Shown: positions 1 through 8,376, numbered from the stretch's first letter. The stretch: 64,000 bases of DNA from Selenomonadales bacterium UBA7018 (GCA_002448305.1 DJWY01000025.1:65894-129893); one strand, 5' to 3'. The notes: generated by a model from the sequence alone, not told the origin. Numbers and translations are program-made.

Positions 1-389
1 TCGGTATCGGTGTCGTCGGTATCGGTGTCGTCGGTGTCGTCGGTATCGTCGGTATCGGTGTCGTCAGTATCGTCGGTGGTATCGTCGGTCGTATCGTCGG
101 TCGTATCATCGGCGGTATCGTCGGTCGTGTCATCGGCGGTATCGTCCGTCGTATCGTCGGTATCGGTATCGTCGGTCGTGTCATCAGCGGTATCGTCGGT
201 CGTGTCGTCGGCGGTATCGTCCGTCGTGTCATCGGTGGTATCATCGGTGGTATCGTCAGTGTCGGTATCGTCGGTCGTGTCGTCCGTCGTATCATCGGTG
301 GTATCGTCGGTGGTATCGTCGGTGGTATCGTCAGTGTCGGTATCGTCGGTCGTGTCGTCGGTGGTATCATCGGTGGTGTCGTCCGAGTC
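1..389. repeat. Asp/Thr-coding microsatellite (GTC/ATC/GGT triplets)
   Basis: A degenerate tandem array of triplets GGT, GTC and ATC, with 9-, 12- and 15-bp higher units. On the minus strand it reads ACC, GAC and GAT, so the protein contains Thr and Asp only. It continues past the window edge. Both Asp codons are used within a fixed Thr/Asp pattern, which suggests selection on the protein as well as expansion by slippage. The opposite strand is also open and would encode Ser/Val, a by-product of the repeat. Confidence 0.9.
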
Positions 390-1928
390 GGAGTCTGCGT
401 CGGAGTCTGCGTCTCCCTCAAAACCTTCGCTTGATGCAACATTGCCGCTTTCGTCTAATACAAGAGCATTAGTTTCGCTGGTGCTTGTATATGTTTTACC
501 AGCAACGTTGATATTACTACCTTCTGAAGTGGTAATGGAACCAACGCCTGTAGCAGTCGTAACGGTTGCGCCGTCTTCTGCGCTGAGAACAATACCAGCA
601 GAACTGACAGTAGCTAAGATAGAATTTTCACCGTTATTCATTAAAATAGTAGCATCATTGAGAGTGAATTGAGTATCGTTTGCGCCTTCGATTTCAACGT
701 CGCCGCCACTAGCAATATTGAATCCGACTGAGTTATCGTCATTCAATATTGCCGAACCTGCTTTAGTATTATAAGTGGTAGTAATATCGTTGAGAACAAT
801 CGATTCGTCTGCTGCAATGCCATCGAACAAGATACCGGCAGCAGTTTTTGAAATGCTTGCACCATCAGGAATTTCAGAAACGTTGACGGTATTTTCTCCG
901 TTGAAAAGAGCAACGTCGTTACCAACACCAATATTTCCAACTTCTCCTGTGATAGCGTCGCTTACACCGCCCAAAATTATGCCTGTAATTTCACTGTCAT
1001 TATTGATAGAAACAGCAATGCTACCGCTGGCGTTAGTAAGGGTGTATTCCGAATCCTCAGGAGGAACTACGACAGAAGCTACTCCAAAATTGTTAGCTAA
1101 ATATCCGCTTGAAGTTTTTGTAATCGTGTAGCCGGTGGAAGGAAGATTCTCGTTGACTTGTTCTTCAGTTATGGAGAAATCACTATTAGAAGCGATAGCC
1201 TCAGGAACAGCAACTGCATCATCTACAGAGACAAGATTAAAGCCCGTAACGGTACCACTTTCAACCGTGATAACAGCTGCGGCTTTAGTTACATATTGCA
1301 AGGATGCGCCGCCGACAGTGATTGTGTCTGCACCGGAAGGAGCATTAATCAGCATTAAATCTTCATTGGATAAGTTGACGTTCGCGCCGTTTTCATTTAC
1401 TCTGATAACAGGGTCATCGCCGCCTGCAGTGTAAGTGAAGGACTTATTAACATTAACATTATTTTCGCCAACAGCAATTTCTCCGCCATTAGGCATTGTG
1501 AAAGAGCCACTTTCAAAACTATCAAAACCAGATACAACACTGCTATAGACATTGAGAGCAGCGTTTTCGTCAGCACTGGCGAATTGGAAAGTATTGCCGC
1601 CGAAAGTGAGTTCTGCGTCTGCCAGACCATTAATCGCTATAGGCTCGGATTTAGAGCCAACACCGGTACCAGCCGTAATTACGCCCGAACCGCTACCAGG
1701 CAAAGCAAGCTCGGTGACAGTGAGATAAGTAGCACCATTATCAGCTTCATCTTCACTTGCGCCAATAGTTACGTCGCCAGTAGTAAAAGTAGACGTTACA
1801 TTGTTATTTTCAGCAAAATAATATACGCCGGATTCGCCTGCGGCTTGATAAGGCTGAACAGTTACAGGACCATCATCAGTTTCGAATATGACAGCGAAAC
1901 GTTGCAAGTCAAAAACCAAATCGCTCAT
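1..1928 (-). CDS. Large repeat-rich surface/exported protein (3' end outside window)
   Basis: An uninterrupted minus-strand reading frame starts at ATG 1928 and runs off the left edge, giving about 642 visible residues. A GGGAG ribosome site lies about 10 nt upstream. The N-terminus (MSDLVFDLQRFA) is not a Sec signal peptide: there is no basic-plus-hydrophobic segment. The next ~500 residues are rich in Gly, Thr, Asn, Val and Asp, like beta-solenoid or bacterial Ig-like surface proteins. From about residue 512 the chain becomes Ser/Asp and then almost pure Asp/Thr (patterns TDDT, DTDTD) to the edge. No catalytic motif is visible. The acidic repeat suggests calcium binding or a linker; a type I secretion substrate or adhesin is the likeliest reading, by inference only. 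It is preceded by its own promoter and a very long leader. The C-terminus, which would carry any secretion signal, is not in the window. Confidence 0.75.
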   Translation of the reverse strand, partial: MSDLVFDLQRFAVIFETDDGPVTVQPYQAAGESGVYYFAENNNVTSTFTTGDVTIGASEDEADNGATYLTVTELALPGSGSGVITAGTGVGSKSEPIAINGLADAELTFGGNTFQFASADENAALNVYSSVVSGFDSFESGSFTMPNGGEIAVGENNVNVNKSFTYTAGGDDPVIRVNENGANVNLSNEDLMLINAPSGADTITVGGASLQYVTKAAAVITVESGTVTGFNLVSVDDAVAVPEAIASNSDFSITEEQVNENLPSTGYTITKTSSGYLANNFGVASVVVPPEDSEYTLTNASGSIAVSINNDSEITGIILGGVSDAITGEVGNIGVGNDVALFNGENTVNVSEIPDGASISKTAAGILFDGIAADESIVLNDITTTYNTKAGSAILNDDNSVGFNIASGGDVEIEGANDTQFTLNDATILMNNGENSILATVSSAGIVLSAEDGATVTTATGVGSITTSEGSNINVAGKTYTSTSETNALVLDESGNVASSEGFEGDADSDADSDSDDTTDDTTDDTTDDTDTDDTTDDTTDDTTDDTTDDTTDDTDTDDTTDDTTDDTTDDTADDTTDDTADDTTDDTDTDDTTDDTADDTTDDTADDTTDDTTDDTTDDTDDTDTDDTDDTDDTDTDDTDT

Positions 1929-2394
1929 TTAAATAAAACTCCCTTCTCAAATCTCGTTTGTTTTAATATAAGGCGAGATTTAGTTAGAAAAAGATTGATA
2001 ATGAACCGAAAGAATTCTAAGAGATACGGATTGTTTGAGCGAGAAATCCTCAATCTCTTTACTTTGCGAGTCGAACCCTATCGGTTCATTTCGATAGATT
2101 GATTTTCTCGCTTCGTGCGAGTAATTCTTTTGTAAATACACGTCTCTTTTTGTTAAGGCGGAAGTCTTAAACCGCCCACGTTGCATTTTACGGCAGAACG
2201 ATTTAACTGCCAACCGATAAAAGCAACTTTGGAGCTAAAAACCAAAACAGCGTTGAATCGGCAAATATAAAAGGATTCGCCGTTCAAACGCCACAAAGAA
2301 AAATCTGACTTTAACCGTCCGTCCCCCAACTTAGGTTAAAATCCCCCTTGTTAGACGAGCCAGCGTCCACCAAACGCTTTAGACTGTCACGCGC
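1929..2394 (-). promoter_or_regulatory. Long structured 5' leader of the repeat protein
   Basis: About 460 nt separate the promoter at 2395-2423 from the ATG at 1928, with no convincing gene on either strand. Several inverted repeats would form hairpins in the minus-strand transcript: 2250-2262 with 2279-2291 (13-nt arms, near perfect), 2192-2196 with 2207-2211 (GGCAG/CTGCC), 2157-2161 with 2172-2176 (GGCGG/CCGCC), and 1949-1956 with 1974-1981 (AAATCTCG/CGAGATTT) just before the ribosome site. The two GC-rich hairpins have equal 10-nt A/T-rich loops. I recognise no known riboswitch family. The last hairpin ends about 4 nt before the GGGAG site and could affect translation. Confidence 0.5.
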
Positions 2395-2423
2395 ATAATA
2401 TTGCAGGAAAAAAATTTTGTCAA
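2395..2423 (-). promoter_or_regulatory. Sigma70-type promoter for the repeat protein
   Basis: On the minus strand a perfect TTGACA (2418-2423) is followed after 17 nt by TATTAT (2395-2400). Transcription would begin near 2388. It lies just past the amidase terminator at 2463-2489, so the repeat protein is an independent transcription unit. Confidence 0.75.
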
Positions 2424-2462
2424 TCATTAAATATTAAAGTTCTCTCAGAAAGGCATTGCGGC

Positions 2463-2489
2463 AAAAAAAAGCCCCGCGACAATGCGGGG
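2463..2489 (-). terminator. Rho-independent terminator of the amidase operon
   Basis: On the minus strand CCCCGC, a 6-nt loop and GCGGGG are followed by CTTTTTTTT. It starts 10 nt after the stop codon of the amidase gene. Confidence 0.9.
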
Positions 2490-2498
2490 AAAAAGCGT

Positions 2499-4190
2499 TT
2501 AACCGAAATAATCTTCAATGCCGTCTAAGATACCGTGCGCGGCTTTTTGGACGCCCTCTTTTGAGTCAAGGAGTTTTTCTTCGTCTTTATTGGAAATGAA
2601 ACCTAATTCAATGAGCGTTGCGGGCATATCGGTATTTTTCACGACGTAGAAATTGCAAGGTTGTGTTCCGCGACTGGGCGTGCCTAATTGTTCGACGAGA
2701 TTGCGGCGAATACAATCAGCGAGCTTTTGCCCTCTGCCGGAAGAACTTTTGCCGTAATAATAACCGGTGGTGCCGCGAGCTTCGGGGCGCGTGAAGCTGT
2801 CAGCGTGAATTGAAATGAAAATTTCCGCGCCGGCTCTGTTGCCTACGTCGCAACGTGCGCCGAGTTCTTCAATATCGGAAGCCTTTGCGCCCTTTTCTGA
2901 AACTGTTTTATCTGTGTCGCGTGTCATGATAACTTCTGCGCCTTCAGCCTCAAGCAGTCTGCGAAGTTCGAGTGCGACTTTCAGCGTTACATCTTTTTCC
3001 ATAACGCCTGTTGGACCGATTGCGCCGGCGTCGTTTCCGCCGTGTCCTGGGTCGATAGCGATTTTTCTGCCCTTAAGATTTGTTAGAACTTCTAAATCAT
3101 CTTCCAAACCTTTGAAAGGTTCTTCAACGGTGACATCTTCTTTTTCTTTTTCCTTTTCTTTATCTTTATTCTTTTTGCGTTCCTTTTCGCGGCGTTCCTG
3201 TTCTTTCTTTAATTCTTTTTCTCGTTCGCGTTGTTCTTTGATTTTGCGTTCCTGTTCTTTTTTAAGTTCCTTTTCGCGGCGTTCCTGTTCTTTCTTGAGT
3301 TCCTTTTCGCGTTCGCGTTCTTTTTTTTCTTTAAGTTCGCGTTCGCGCTCTTCGAGTTCACGTTCGCGGCGTTGCAATTCTTTTTCGCGTTCTTGTTTTT
3401 CTTTGAGTTCGCGTTCGCGCTCTTCGAGTTCACGTTCGCGGCGTTGCAATTCTTTTTCGCGTTCTTGTTTTTCTTTGAGTTCGCGTTCGCGTTTTTCCCT
3501 AAGTTCGCGTTCTTGTTTTTCTTTAAGTTCACGTTCTTGTTTTTCTTTAAGTTCGCGTTCGCGCTCGGCAAGTTCCTGTTCGCGGCGTTGCAATTCTTTT
3601 TCCCGCTCCTGTTGTTGCCTTAAAGATTCGTCTTCAGTGTCGACAATTTCGACATCTGACGGAACTTCTTTAACGGGCGGATTAGGAGCGGGCTTAGTAG
3701 GGTTTTCCCTAGTTGGCTCCTTAGGCGTTGGCTTATTGAGTTCGGGATTTTCTTTGAACTCGGCGTTGCCAATATCGACGACGAAACGCCAACCTGCCGC
3801 GCCGCCGCTGACGAAAAATGGTCGAATATCCGCCATAGACTCAATAACAATTCGGACTGTTGTTTGGTCGAATTGCGCGACGCGAAGTTTTTTCGCCGCC
3901 AGCGATTTCAATTCTATTTCCTTTTGGACTTTGGGATTGAGCCAAGTATTTTTCAAGTCAATGATAATTCGCGAAGGATTTTCCGCGTAGGATTCTTTGA
4001 ACTCGACTTTTTTAGTTATGTCGGTGACGATACGGATTGTGCCGGAGCCGTAACCAACTCTAATCGCTTGAAGTTCGGCGAGATTAGCAATACGGTCTTT
4101 GAAAGTCGGTTCGGATTTTTCTTCCGCCGCTTCAACTGCTGAAGTCGCCGCAATTAAAATGAGGAGACTCAGCAAAATTTTTCTAATCAC
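2499..4190 (-). CDS. N-acetylmuramoyl-L-alanine amidase (AMIN + amidase_3) with long charged coiled coil
   Basis: A 563-aa zinc amidase that cleaves the bond between MurNAc and L-Ala in peptidoglycan, acting in the periplasm. Residues 1-21 form a signal peptide. Residues ~35-135 match an AMIN domain, which targets such enzymes to the wall or septum. Residues ~193-347 are almost entirely Glu/Arg/Lys/Gln and should form a long coiled coil. Residues ~370-563 are amidase_3: zinc ligands are seen in DPGHGG, the Glu of MEKD and the His of SIHAD, and the catalytic Glu is in LIELGF. The AMIN + amidase_3 order is that of AmiC-type division amidases. The charged insert is far longer than usual linkers; helical segments in AmiC-type enzymes can be autoinhibitory, so a regulatory or spacer role is plausible. 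A terminator follows. The permease gene lies 40 bp upstream on the same strand. Confidence 0.9.
   Translation of the reverse strand: MIRKILLSLLILIAATSAVEAAEEKSEPTFKDRIANLAELQAIRVGYGSGTIRIVTDITKKVEFKESYAENPSRIIIDLKNTWLNPKVQKEIELKSLAAKKLRVAQFDQTTVRIVIESMADIRPFFVSGGAAGWRFVVDIGNAEFKENPELNKPTPKEPTRENPTKPAPNPPVKEVPSDVEIVDTEDESLRQQQEREKELQRREQELAERERELKEKQERELKEKQERELREKRERELKEKQEREKELQRRERELEERERELKEKQEREKELQRRERELEERERELKEKKEREREKELKKEQERREKELKKEQERKIKEQREREKELKKEQERREKERKKNKDKEKEKEKEDVTVEEPFKGLEDDLEVLTNLKGRKIAIDPGHGGNDAGAIGPTGVMEKDVTLKVALELRRLLEAEGAEVIMTRDTDKTVSEKGAKASDIEELGARCDVGNRAGAEIFISIHADSFTRPEARGTTGYYYGKSSSGRGQKLADCIRRNLVEQLGTPSRGTQPCNFYVVKNTDMPATLIELGFISNKDEEKLLDSKEGVQKAAHGILDGIEDYFG
3290..3600. 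repeat. 72-bp tandem repeats within the amidase coiled-coil region
   Basis: Near-identical 72-bp units (24 residues each, core KELQRRERELEERERELKEK) recur with exact 72-bp spacing, for example GCGTTGC at 3369 and 3441, flanked by shorter degenerate 15-24 bp units. The unit keeps the reading frame and helical periodicity, so copy-number change would lengthen or shorten the coiled coil without frameshift. Confidence 0.8.
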
Positions 4191-4210
4191 CCTAAAGCCT
4201 CCTCTTTTTC

Positions 4211-4235
4211 TAACTACTAATTCCTAATTCCTAAG
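4211..4235. repeat. AATTCCTA-type repeat, short copy
   Basis: Two to three tandem copies of TAATTCC overlap the stop codon of the permease gene (TAG, 4231-4233). The same octamer builds the larger arrays at 4906-4977 and 37361-37440. Confidence 0.7.
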
Positions 4236-4875
4236 TTTCATACGAGCCGTAACGTTGCTCAAGTTTTTTGAAAACCCATGTTAGCACCGCCGTCATTCCA
4301 AGATAGAACGCGCCCGCGATAATAAATGGCGTCATGTCGAATTCACGTTGGACGATTGTCCGCGCCACTCTCAACAAGTCGTTCATCGCTAGAATATAAA
4401 TTAGCGACGTATCTTTGACAAGGTTTATCGTCTCGTTTGAAATTGGCGGCAGGACGACGCGCAGGACTTGCGGAAAAATTACGTAGCGCATCATCTGCCA
4501 ATGTTTTAATCCTAATGCCTTTGCCGCTTCGTATTGTCCTTTTGGTATTGCCTGTATGCCTGCGCGGAAAATTTCTGCAAAGTACGCCGCATAGTTCAGC
4601 GTGAAAGCTAAGAGTGCCGCCGCTATGTCTGGCAACATTATTCCGACCATTGGCAGTGCGAAATATACGAATAAAAGTTGCAACATTAGCGGCGTCCCGC
4701 GCATTATCCAGACGTAGAATTCCATTAGGTAACGTAGCGGCGCGAAACTCGAAATTCTTCCCAGTGCCGCCAATGCTCCTATTGGCAAGCTTAAAATTAA
4801 AGTCACGAAGAAAATTTCTAACGTGACTTCTGCCCCTTGTAATATTAGGAGCGTCATATCAAAAAATTTTTCCAT
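4231..4875 (-). CDS. Polar amino-acid ABC transporter permease (HisM/GlnP type)
   Basis: A 214-aa inner-membrane permease of the polar amino-acid uptake family. About five hydrophobic segments are visible, beginning with residues ~15-37. The cytoplasmic EAA loop that docks the ATPase is present at about residues 115-135 (YEAAKALGLKHWQ...FPQ). Length and the segment RGTPLMLQL are typical. It lies downstream of the five SBP genes and is probably their membrane partner. No ATP-binding subunit gene of this family is found in the window, so the ATPase must be encoded elsewhere. An inverted AATTCCTA array separates it from the SBPs. Confidence 0.9.
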   Translation of the reverse strand: MEKFFDMTLLILQGAEVTLEIFFVTLILSLPIGALAALGRISSFAPLRYLMEFYVWIMRGTPLMLQLLFVYFALPMVGIMLPDIAAALLAFTLNYAAYFAEIFRAGIQAIPKGQYEAAKALGLKHWQMMRYVIFPQVLRVVLPPISNETINLVKDTSLIYILAMNDLLRVARTIVQREFDMTPFIIAGAFYLGMTAVLTWVFKKLEQRYGSYET

Positions 4876-4905
4876 AACAGATATTCCCTAACTCCCGTCA
4901 AAACC

Positions 4906-4977
4906 AATTAGGAGTTAGGAATTAGTAATTAGTAATTAAAAACAATTCCTAATTCCTAATTCCACATTCCTAATTGA
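4906..4977. repeat. Inverted AATTCCTA array
   Basis: The left arm repeats TTAGGAATTAG-like units and the right arm TTCCTAATTCC-like units, with a central A-rich loop (about 4938-4944). RNA from either strand would fold into a long A/U-rich hairpin. It sits between the first SBP gene (5020) and the permease gene (4875) and could lower read-through between them. The same sequence family occurs at 4211 and 37361. Confidence 0.75.
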
Positions 4978-5019
4978 ATTTGCGGCGGTCACTGTTCGTG
5001 AGTCAATAGTAATCGCCGA

Positions 5020-5832
5020 TTATTTTTTCTCTTTAATCAGATTAGCTCCAAACCATTGCTCGGAAATTTTACCGGCAGTTCCGTCCTTAACCATTTCATC
5101 GAAGACGCCCTGAACTTTATTGCGCAGGTCAGTATCATCTTTGCGGAAAGCAATGCCGAATTGCGTAATGGGACCAACCGCCACGTCGAGAGCTTGGAAT
5201 TTATCGCCCTGCTTGCTCATTGCGTAACGTCCAACAATTTCGTCGCAAACTAAAGCATCAATTCTGCCGTTCTCCAAATCCATGAACGCGCTAACATAGT
5301 CGCCATAAGTTTTGAATTCAGCAAAACTGGACTTGAGACTTTCGACGCTGTCAATATAAGATTCTGCGGTAGAGCCGGCTTGCGTCCCGATTTTTTTGCC
5401 CGCAAGGTCAGCTTCTGTTTTAATGTCTTGGTCGTTGCCGTTCTTGACGAAAACAATTTGGCGATTATCCATGTAAGGGTCGCTGAAAAGCATATTTTCT
5501 TGACGTTCGGGCGTAATGTCCAGACCGTTCCAAATTATGTCAATGCGTCCGGATTTAAGTTCAGCCTCTTTGCTGTTCCAATCGATTGCTTTAAATTCGA
5601 CTTCGGAGCCGAGACGCTTAGCCGCCTCTTTTGCAAGGTCAACATCAAAGCCGATAATTTCGTTCTTTTCATTTTTGAAACCCATTGGCGCGTATTCGTC
5701 ATCAAGCCCGATAACGATTTTTTTTGCGTCGGATTTTGCACCGCCGTCGGTTTTAGCAGGTTCATTGCCGCCGCCGCAACCCGCGAAAACCATCGTCACA
5801 AGGAGCAACGCCGCCATTAAAAATTTTTTCAT
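5020..5832 (-). CDS. Amino-acid ABC substrate-binding lipoprotein, paralog 1
   Basis: A 270-aa SBP_bac_3 family protein. A lipobox (VFAG-Cys) at residues ~16-19 indicates a lipoprotein anchored to a membrane on the periplasmic side. The family signatures are clear: a YAPMGF ligand-pocket segment, GFDVDLAKE, the IWNGLDITPER motif, and the hinge/second lobe with GTQAGS. It is the copy nearest the permease and the last of five tandem paralogs. Likely ligand: a polar amino acid or related compound; the specificity cannot be read. Intergenic spacing to the next paralog is 111 bp, larger than between the others, so it may also have its own promoter. Confidence 0.9.
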   Translation of the reverse strand: MKKFLMAALLLVTMVFAGCGGGNEPAKTDGGAKSDAKKIVIGLDDEYAPMGFKNEKNEIIGFDVDLAKEAAKRLGSEVEFKAIDWNSKEAELKSGRIDIIWNGLDITPERQENMLFSDPYMDNRQIVFVKNGNDQDIKTEADLAGKKIGTQAGSTAESYIDSVESLKSSFAEFKTYGDYVSAFMDLENGRIDALVCDEIVGRYAMSKQGDKFQALDVAVGPITQFGIAFRKDDTDLRNKVQGVFDEMVKDGTAGKISEQWFGANLIKEKK

Positions 5833-5943
5833 ACTTCAAAAACATCCTTTCAAAAAAATTTAATAAGCCGCGTTGCATTATACTTTATCAAGTTTTTCAT
5901 TGCAAGCACGGCGATAAAAATTTTGAAAACTAAATGAAAACGT

Positions 5944-6741
5944 TTAACGAGCCATTTTGCTGGATTTAATCAAGTCGGCTTGGAACCATTTCTCTGAAAT
6001 TTTCTTAGCAGTGCCGTCCTTAATCATCTTGTTAAAAGCGTTTTGAACTTCGTCTCGGAGCGCAATATCAGTCATGCGAAAACCTATTCCGATTGACGTA
6101 GCAGAACCAATCGTTACTTCGAGGGCTTTAAATTTATTCGGCACTTTGCTCATATGATAACGCCCGGCGATTTCGTCGACAATCAGAACGTCGATTGTGC
6201 CCATCTCCAAATCTCTGAACGCCGTTTTAAATGAGCCATAAGTCCTGAATTCTTTTAAGCTGTTTTTAAGCGTCTCGTTATATTCAACGTAAGTTTCGGA
6301 ACTGGAGCCAGACTGCGTCCCAACTTTTTTATCGGCAAGGTCGTATTCCGAATGAATACTTAAATTGCTATCTGCCTTGACTAAAAGTATTTGCCGATTA
6401 TCCATGTAAGGTTTGCTGTATAAAATGTTTTCTTTGCGTTCGGCAGTAATATCTAATCCGTTCCAAATTATGTCGATACGTCCGGAATTTAATTCATCAA
6501 CTTTTCTGCTCCACTCAATCGGGCGGAATTCAAATTCAACGCCCATATGCCGCGCCGTTTCCTTAGCTAAATCAATGTCAAAGCCGACAATTTCGCCGCT
6601 CTCATCTCTGAAACCCATTGGCGCATATTCGGCATCAAGCCCGACTACATATATTTTTTTATAGCTTATGTCATCAATATTCTTGTCGCCGCAACCGCTT
6701 ATAAGCAATGCCGCGCAGATTATCAATAAAATTTTTCTCAT
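5944..6741 (-). CDS. Amino-acid ABC substrate-binding lipoprotein, paralog 2
   Basis: A 265-aa SBP_bac_3 lipoprotein (lipobox LISG-Cys). It keeps the pocket segments YAPMGF, GFDIDLAKE and IWNGLDITAER, and the second-lobe motif GTQSGS. Relative to paralog 1 the ligand-side residues of lobe II differ (for example the stretch around TIGSATSIGIGF), which would fit a different specificity. It starts 13 bp after the stop of paralog 3, so the two are probably cotranscribed. The C-terminus carries a few extra basic residues (SSKMAR). Confidence 0.9.
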   Translation of the reverse strand: MRKILLIICAALLISGCGDKNIDDISYKKIYVVGLDAEYAPMGFRDESGEIVGFDIDLAKETARHMGVEFEFRPIEWSRKVDELNSGRIDIIWNGLDITAERKENILYSKPYMDNRQILLVKADSNLSIHSEYDLADKKVGTQSGSSSETYVEYNETLKNSLKEFRTYGSFKTAFRDLEMGTIDVLIVDEIAGRYHMSKVPNKFKALEVTIGSATSIGIGFRMTDIALRDEVQNAFNKMIKDGTAKKISEKWFQADLIKSSKMAR

Positions 6742-6754
6742 TGCTTAAAGCCCC

Positions 6755-7534
6755 TTATTTAATCAAATCGGCTTGAAACCATTTCTCGGAAATTTTTTTA
6801 GCGGTACCGTCTGCAATGACTTCATCAAAAGCTTTTTGAACTTCATCGCGCAATTCAACATTGCCTAGCCGAAAACCTATTCCAAATTTGCTCACGTCGC
6901 CTATAGTAACATCAATTAATTCAAGTTCATCACGTCTAGCAACTTCGTAACGTCCGGCGATTTCATCAATAATCAGCACGTCAATTCTTTCCTCAGCCAG
7001 AGCTTTGAACGCCCTGCTGAACGTCGGGTAAGTTACGAAATTTGTAAAACTGGTTCGCATTGCGTCATCTCTTTCTACGCAATTTTCAGCATTAGAGCCA
7101 GCTTGCGTCGCAACAACTTTGTCTTTCAAATCTTGCAAGGTTTTAATATTTAAGCCTCTCCCTTTTTTGACTAAAAGAATTAGGCGATTATCCATGTATG
7201 GCTTGCTGTAGAGGATATGAATTTGGCGTTCGGGCGTAATGTCCAGACCGTTCCAAATTATATCAATGCGTCCGGAATTTAGCTCAGCTTCTTTCTTGTC
7301 CCAAATAATCGGGCGAAATTCAAACTCAACGCCCATACGCTTAGCAGTCTCTTTGGCAAGGTCAATGTCGCAACCGACAATTTCGCCCTTTTCATTACGA
7401 AAACCCATTGGCGCAAATTCGTCATCAAGCCCGACTACGTATTTCTTTTGCTTTATTTCGACATTTTCATTAAGCCCGCCGCAACCCGTTAATGCCAAAA
7501 TCATAATTAAGAAAGGCAAAAATATTTTCCACAT
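6755..7534 (-). CDS. Amino-acid ABC substrate-binding lipoprotein, paralog 3
   Basis: A 259-aa SBP_bac_3 lipoprotein (lipobox ALTG-Cys). It carries FAPMGF in place of YAPMGF and GCDIDLAKE in place of GFDIDLAKE, so the first-lobe pocket differs from its neighbours. IWNGLDITPER and the TQAGS motif are retained. An unpaired Cys lies in the TQAGSNAENCVE stretch. Spacing to paralogs 2 and 4 is 13 and 25 bp, typical of one operon. Confidence 0.9.
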   Translation of the reverse strand: MWKIFLPFLIMILALTGCGGLNENVEIKQKKYVVGLDDEFAPMGFRNEKGEIVGCDIDLAKETAKRMGVEFEFRPIIWDKKEAELNSGRIDIIWNGLDITPERQIHILYSKPYMDNRLILLVKKGRGLNIKTLQDLKDKVVATQAGSNAENCVERDDAMRTSFTNFVTYPTFSRAFKALAEERIDVLIIDEIAGRYEVARRDELELIDVTIGDVSKFGIGFRLGNVELRDEVQKAFDEVIADGTAKKISEKWFQADLIK

Positions 7535-7559
7535 TTGAAAGACCCCGCACCCGAATCAT

Positions 7560-8354
7560 TTATGATGACTTAATTAAATCGGCTTGAAACCACTTTTCCG
7601 AAATTTTTCTTGCGGTACCGTCGGCAACCATTTCATCAAAAACTTTTTGCACTTCGTCACGCAATTCTATATCGCCCAGCCGAAAACCTATTCCAAGTTC
7701 GGTTGCGATACCTACTGGAATTTCGATTAGTTCAAGTTCGTCGGGATATTTACTTTTTTCGTAACGCCCGGCAACTTCATCGACAATCAACACGTCAATT
7801 TTATTCTCGTGTAAATCTTTGAAAGCCTGACTGAAAGACGGATAAGTTATAAAATCAACAAGACTATTTCTAAGTTCGCTATTGCCTTCGACGTAGCCTT
7901 CAGAGTTGGAGCCGGATTGCGTCGCGACGATTTTTCCCGCAAGGTCGTTTATAGATTGAATATCAAAGCCGCGATTTTTCTTGACTAAAAGCAGTTGGCG
8001 ATTATCCAAGTAAGGCTTGCTGTAGAGGATATAGCTTTTGCGTTCGGGCGTAATGTCCAGACCATTCCAAATTATGTCGATACGACCGGAATTTAATTCA
8101 GCCTCTTTTTGGTCCCAAACAATCGGGCGGAATTCAAAAATGACATCCATACGCCGCGCCGCTTCTTTTGCAAGGTCAATGTCGAAGCCGACAATTTCGC
8201 CGCTCTCATCTCTGAACCCCATTGGCGCGTACTCGGCATCTAGTCCGACTACGTAAACTTTTTTGGGCTTTGGGGCGTCAGTCTCCTTTTTAACTTCGTC
8301 GCCGCAACCGCTCACGGTTAAAATTATCAACAGGAGCCATAGAAGTTTTTTCAT
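7560..8354 (-). CDS. Amino-acid ABC substrate-binding lipoprotein, paralog 4
   Basis: A 264-aa SBP_bac_3 lipoprotein (lipobox TVSG-Cys). First-lobe motifs YAPMGF, GFDIDLAKE and IWNGLDITPER are intact; lobe II has ATQSGS as in paralog 3. It is closest to paralog 3 by eye (shared YPSFSQAFKDL/YPTFSRAFKAL stretch). It starts 22 bp after paralog 5 with a purine-rich ribosome site. Confidence 0.9.
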   Translation of the reverse strand: MKKLLWLLLIILTVSGCGDEVKKETDAPKPKKVYVVGLDAEYAPMGFRDESGEIVGFDIDLAKEAARRMDVIFEFRPIVWDQKEAELNSGRIDIIWNGLDITPERKSYILYSKPYLDNRQLLLVKKNRGFDIQSINDLAGKIVATQSGSNSEGYVEGNSELRNSLVDFITYPSFSQAFKDLHENKIDVLIVDEVAGRYEKSKYPDELELIEIPVGIATELGIGFRLGDIELRDEVQKVFDEMVADGTARKISEKWFQADLIKSS

Positions 8355-8376
8355 TTCGGGAGCCTCCTTAAAACAA

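Noticed and set aside
1..389. Possible CRISPR array
   Set aside because: There are no unique spacers between constant repeats; it is a degenerate triplet microsatellite in a coding frame.
10..672. Plus-strand frame encoding 220 aa of Ser/Val repeats
   Set aside because: It is the complement of the Asp/Thr repeat. The minus-strand frame is longer, has promoter, ribosome site and a sensible non-repeat domain.
1980..2213. 77-aa minus-strand frame in the leader
   Set aside because: No ribosome site, unusual composition and overlap with several hairpins; better explained as untranslated leader.
2815..3990. 391-aa plus-strand frame rich in Ser/Arg/Phe
   Set aside because: It is the shadow of the amidase coiled-coil region; the minus strand encodes recognisable AMIN and amidase_3 domains.
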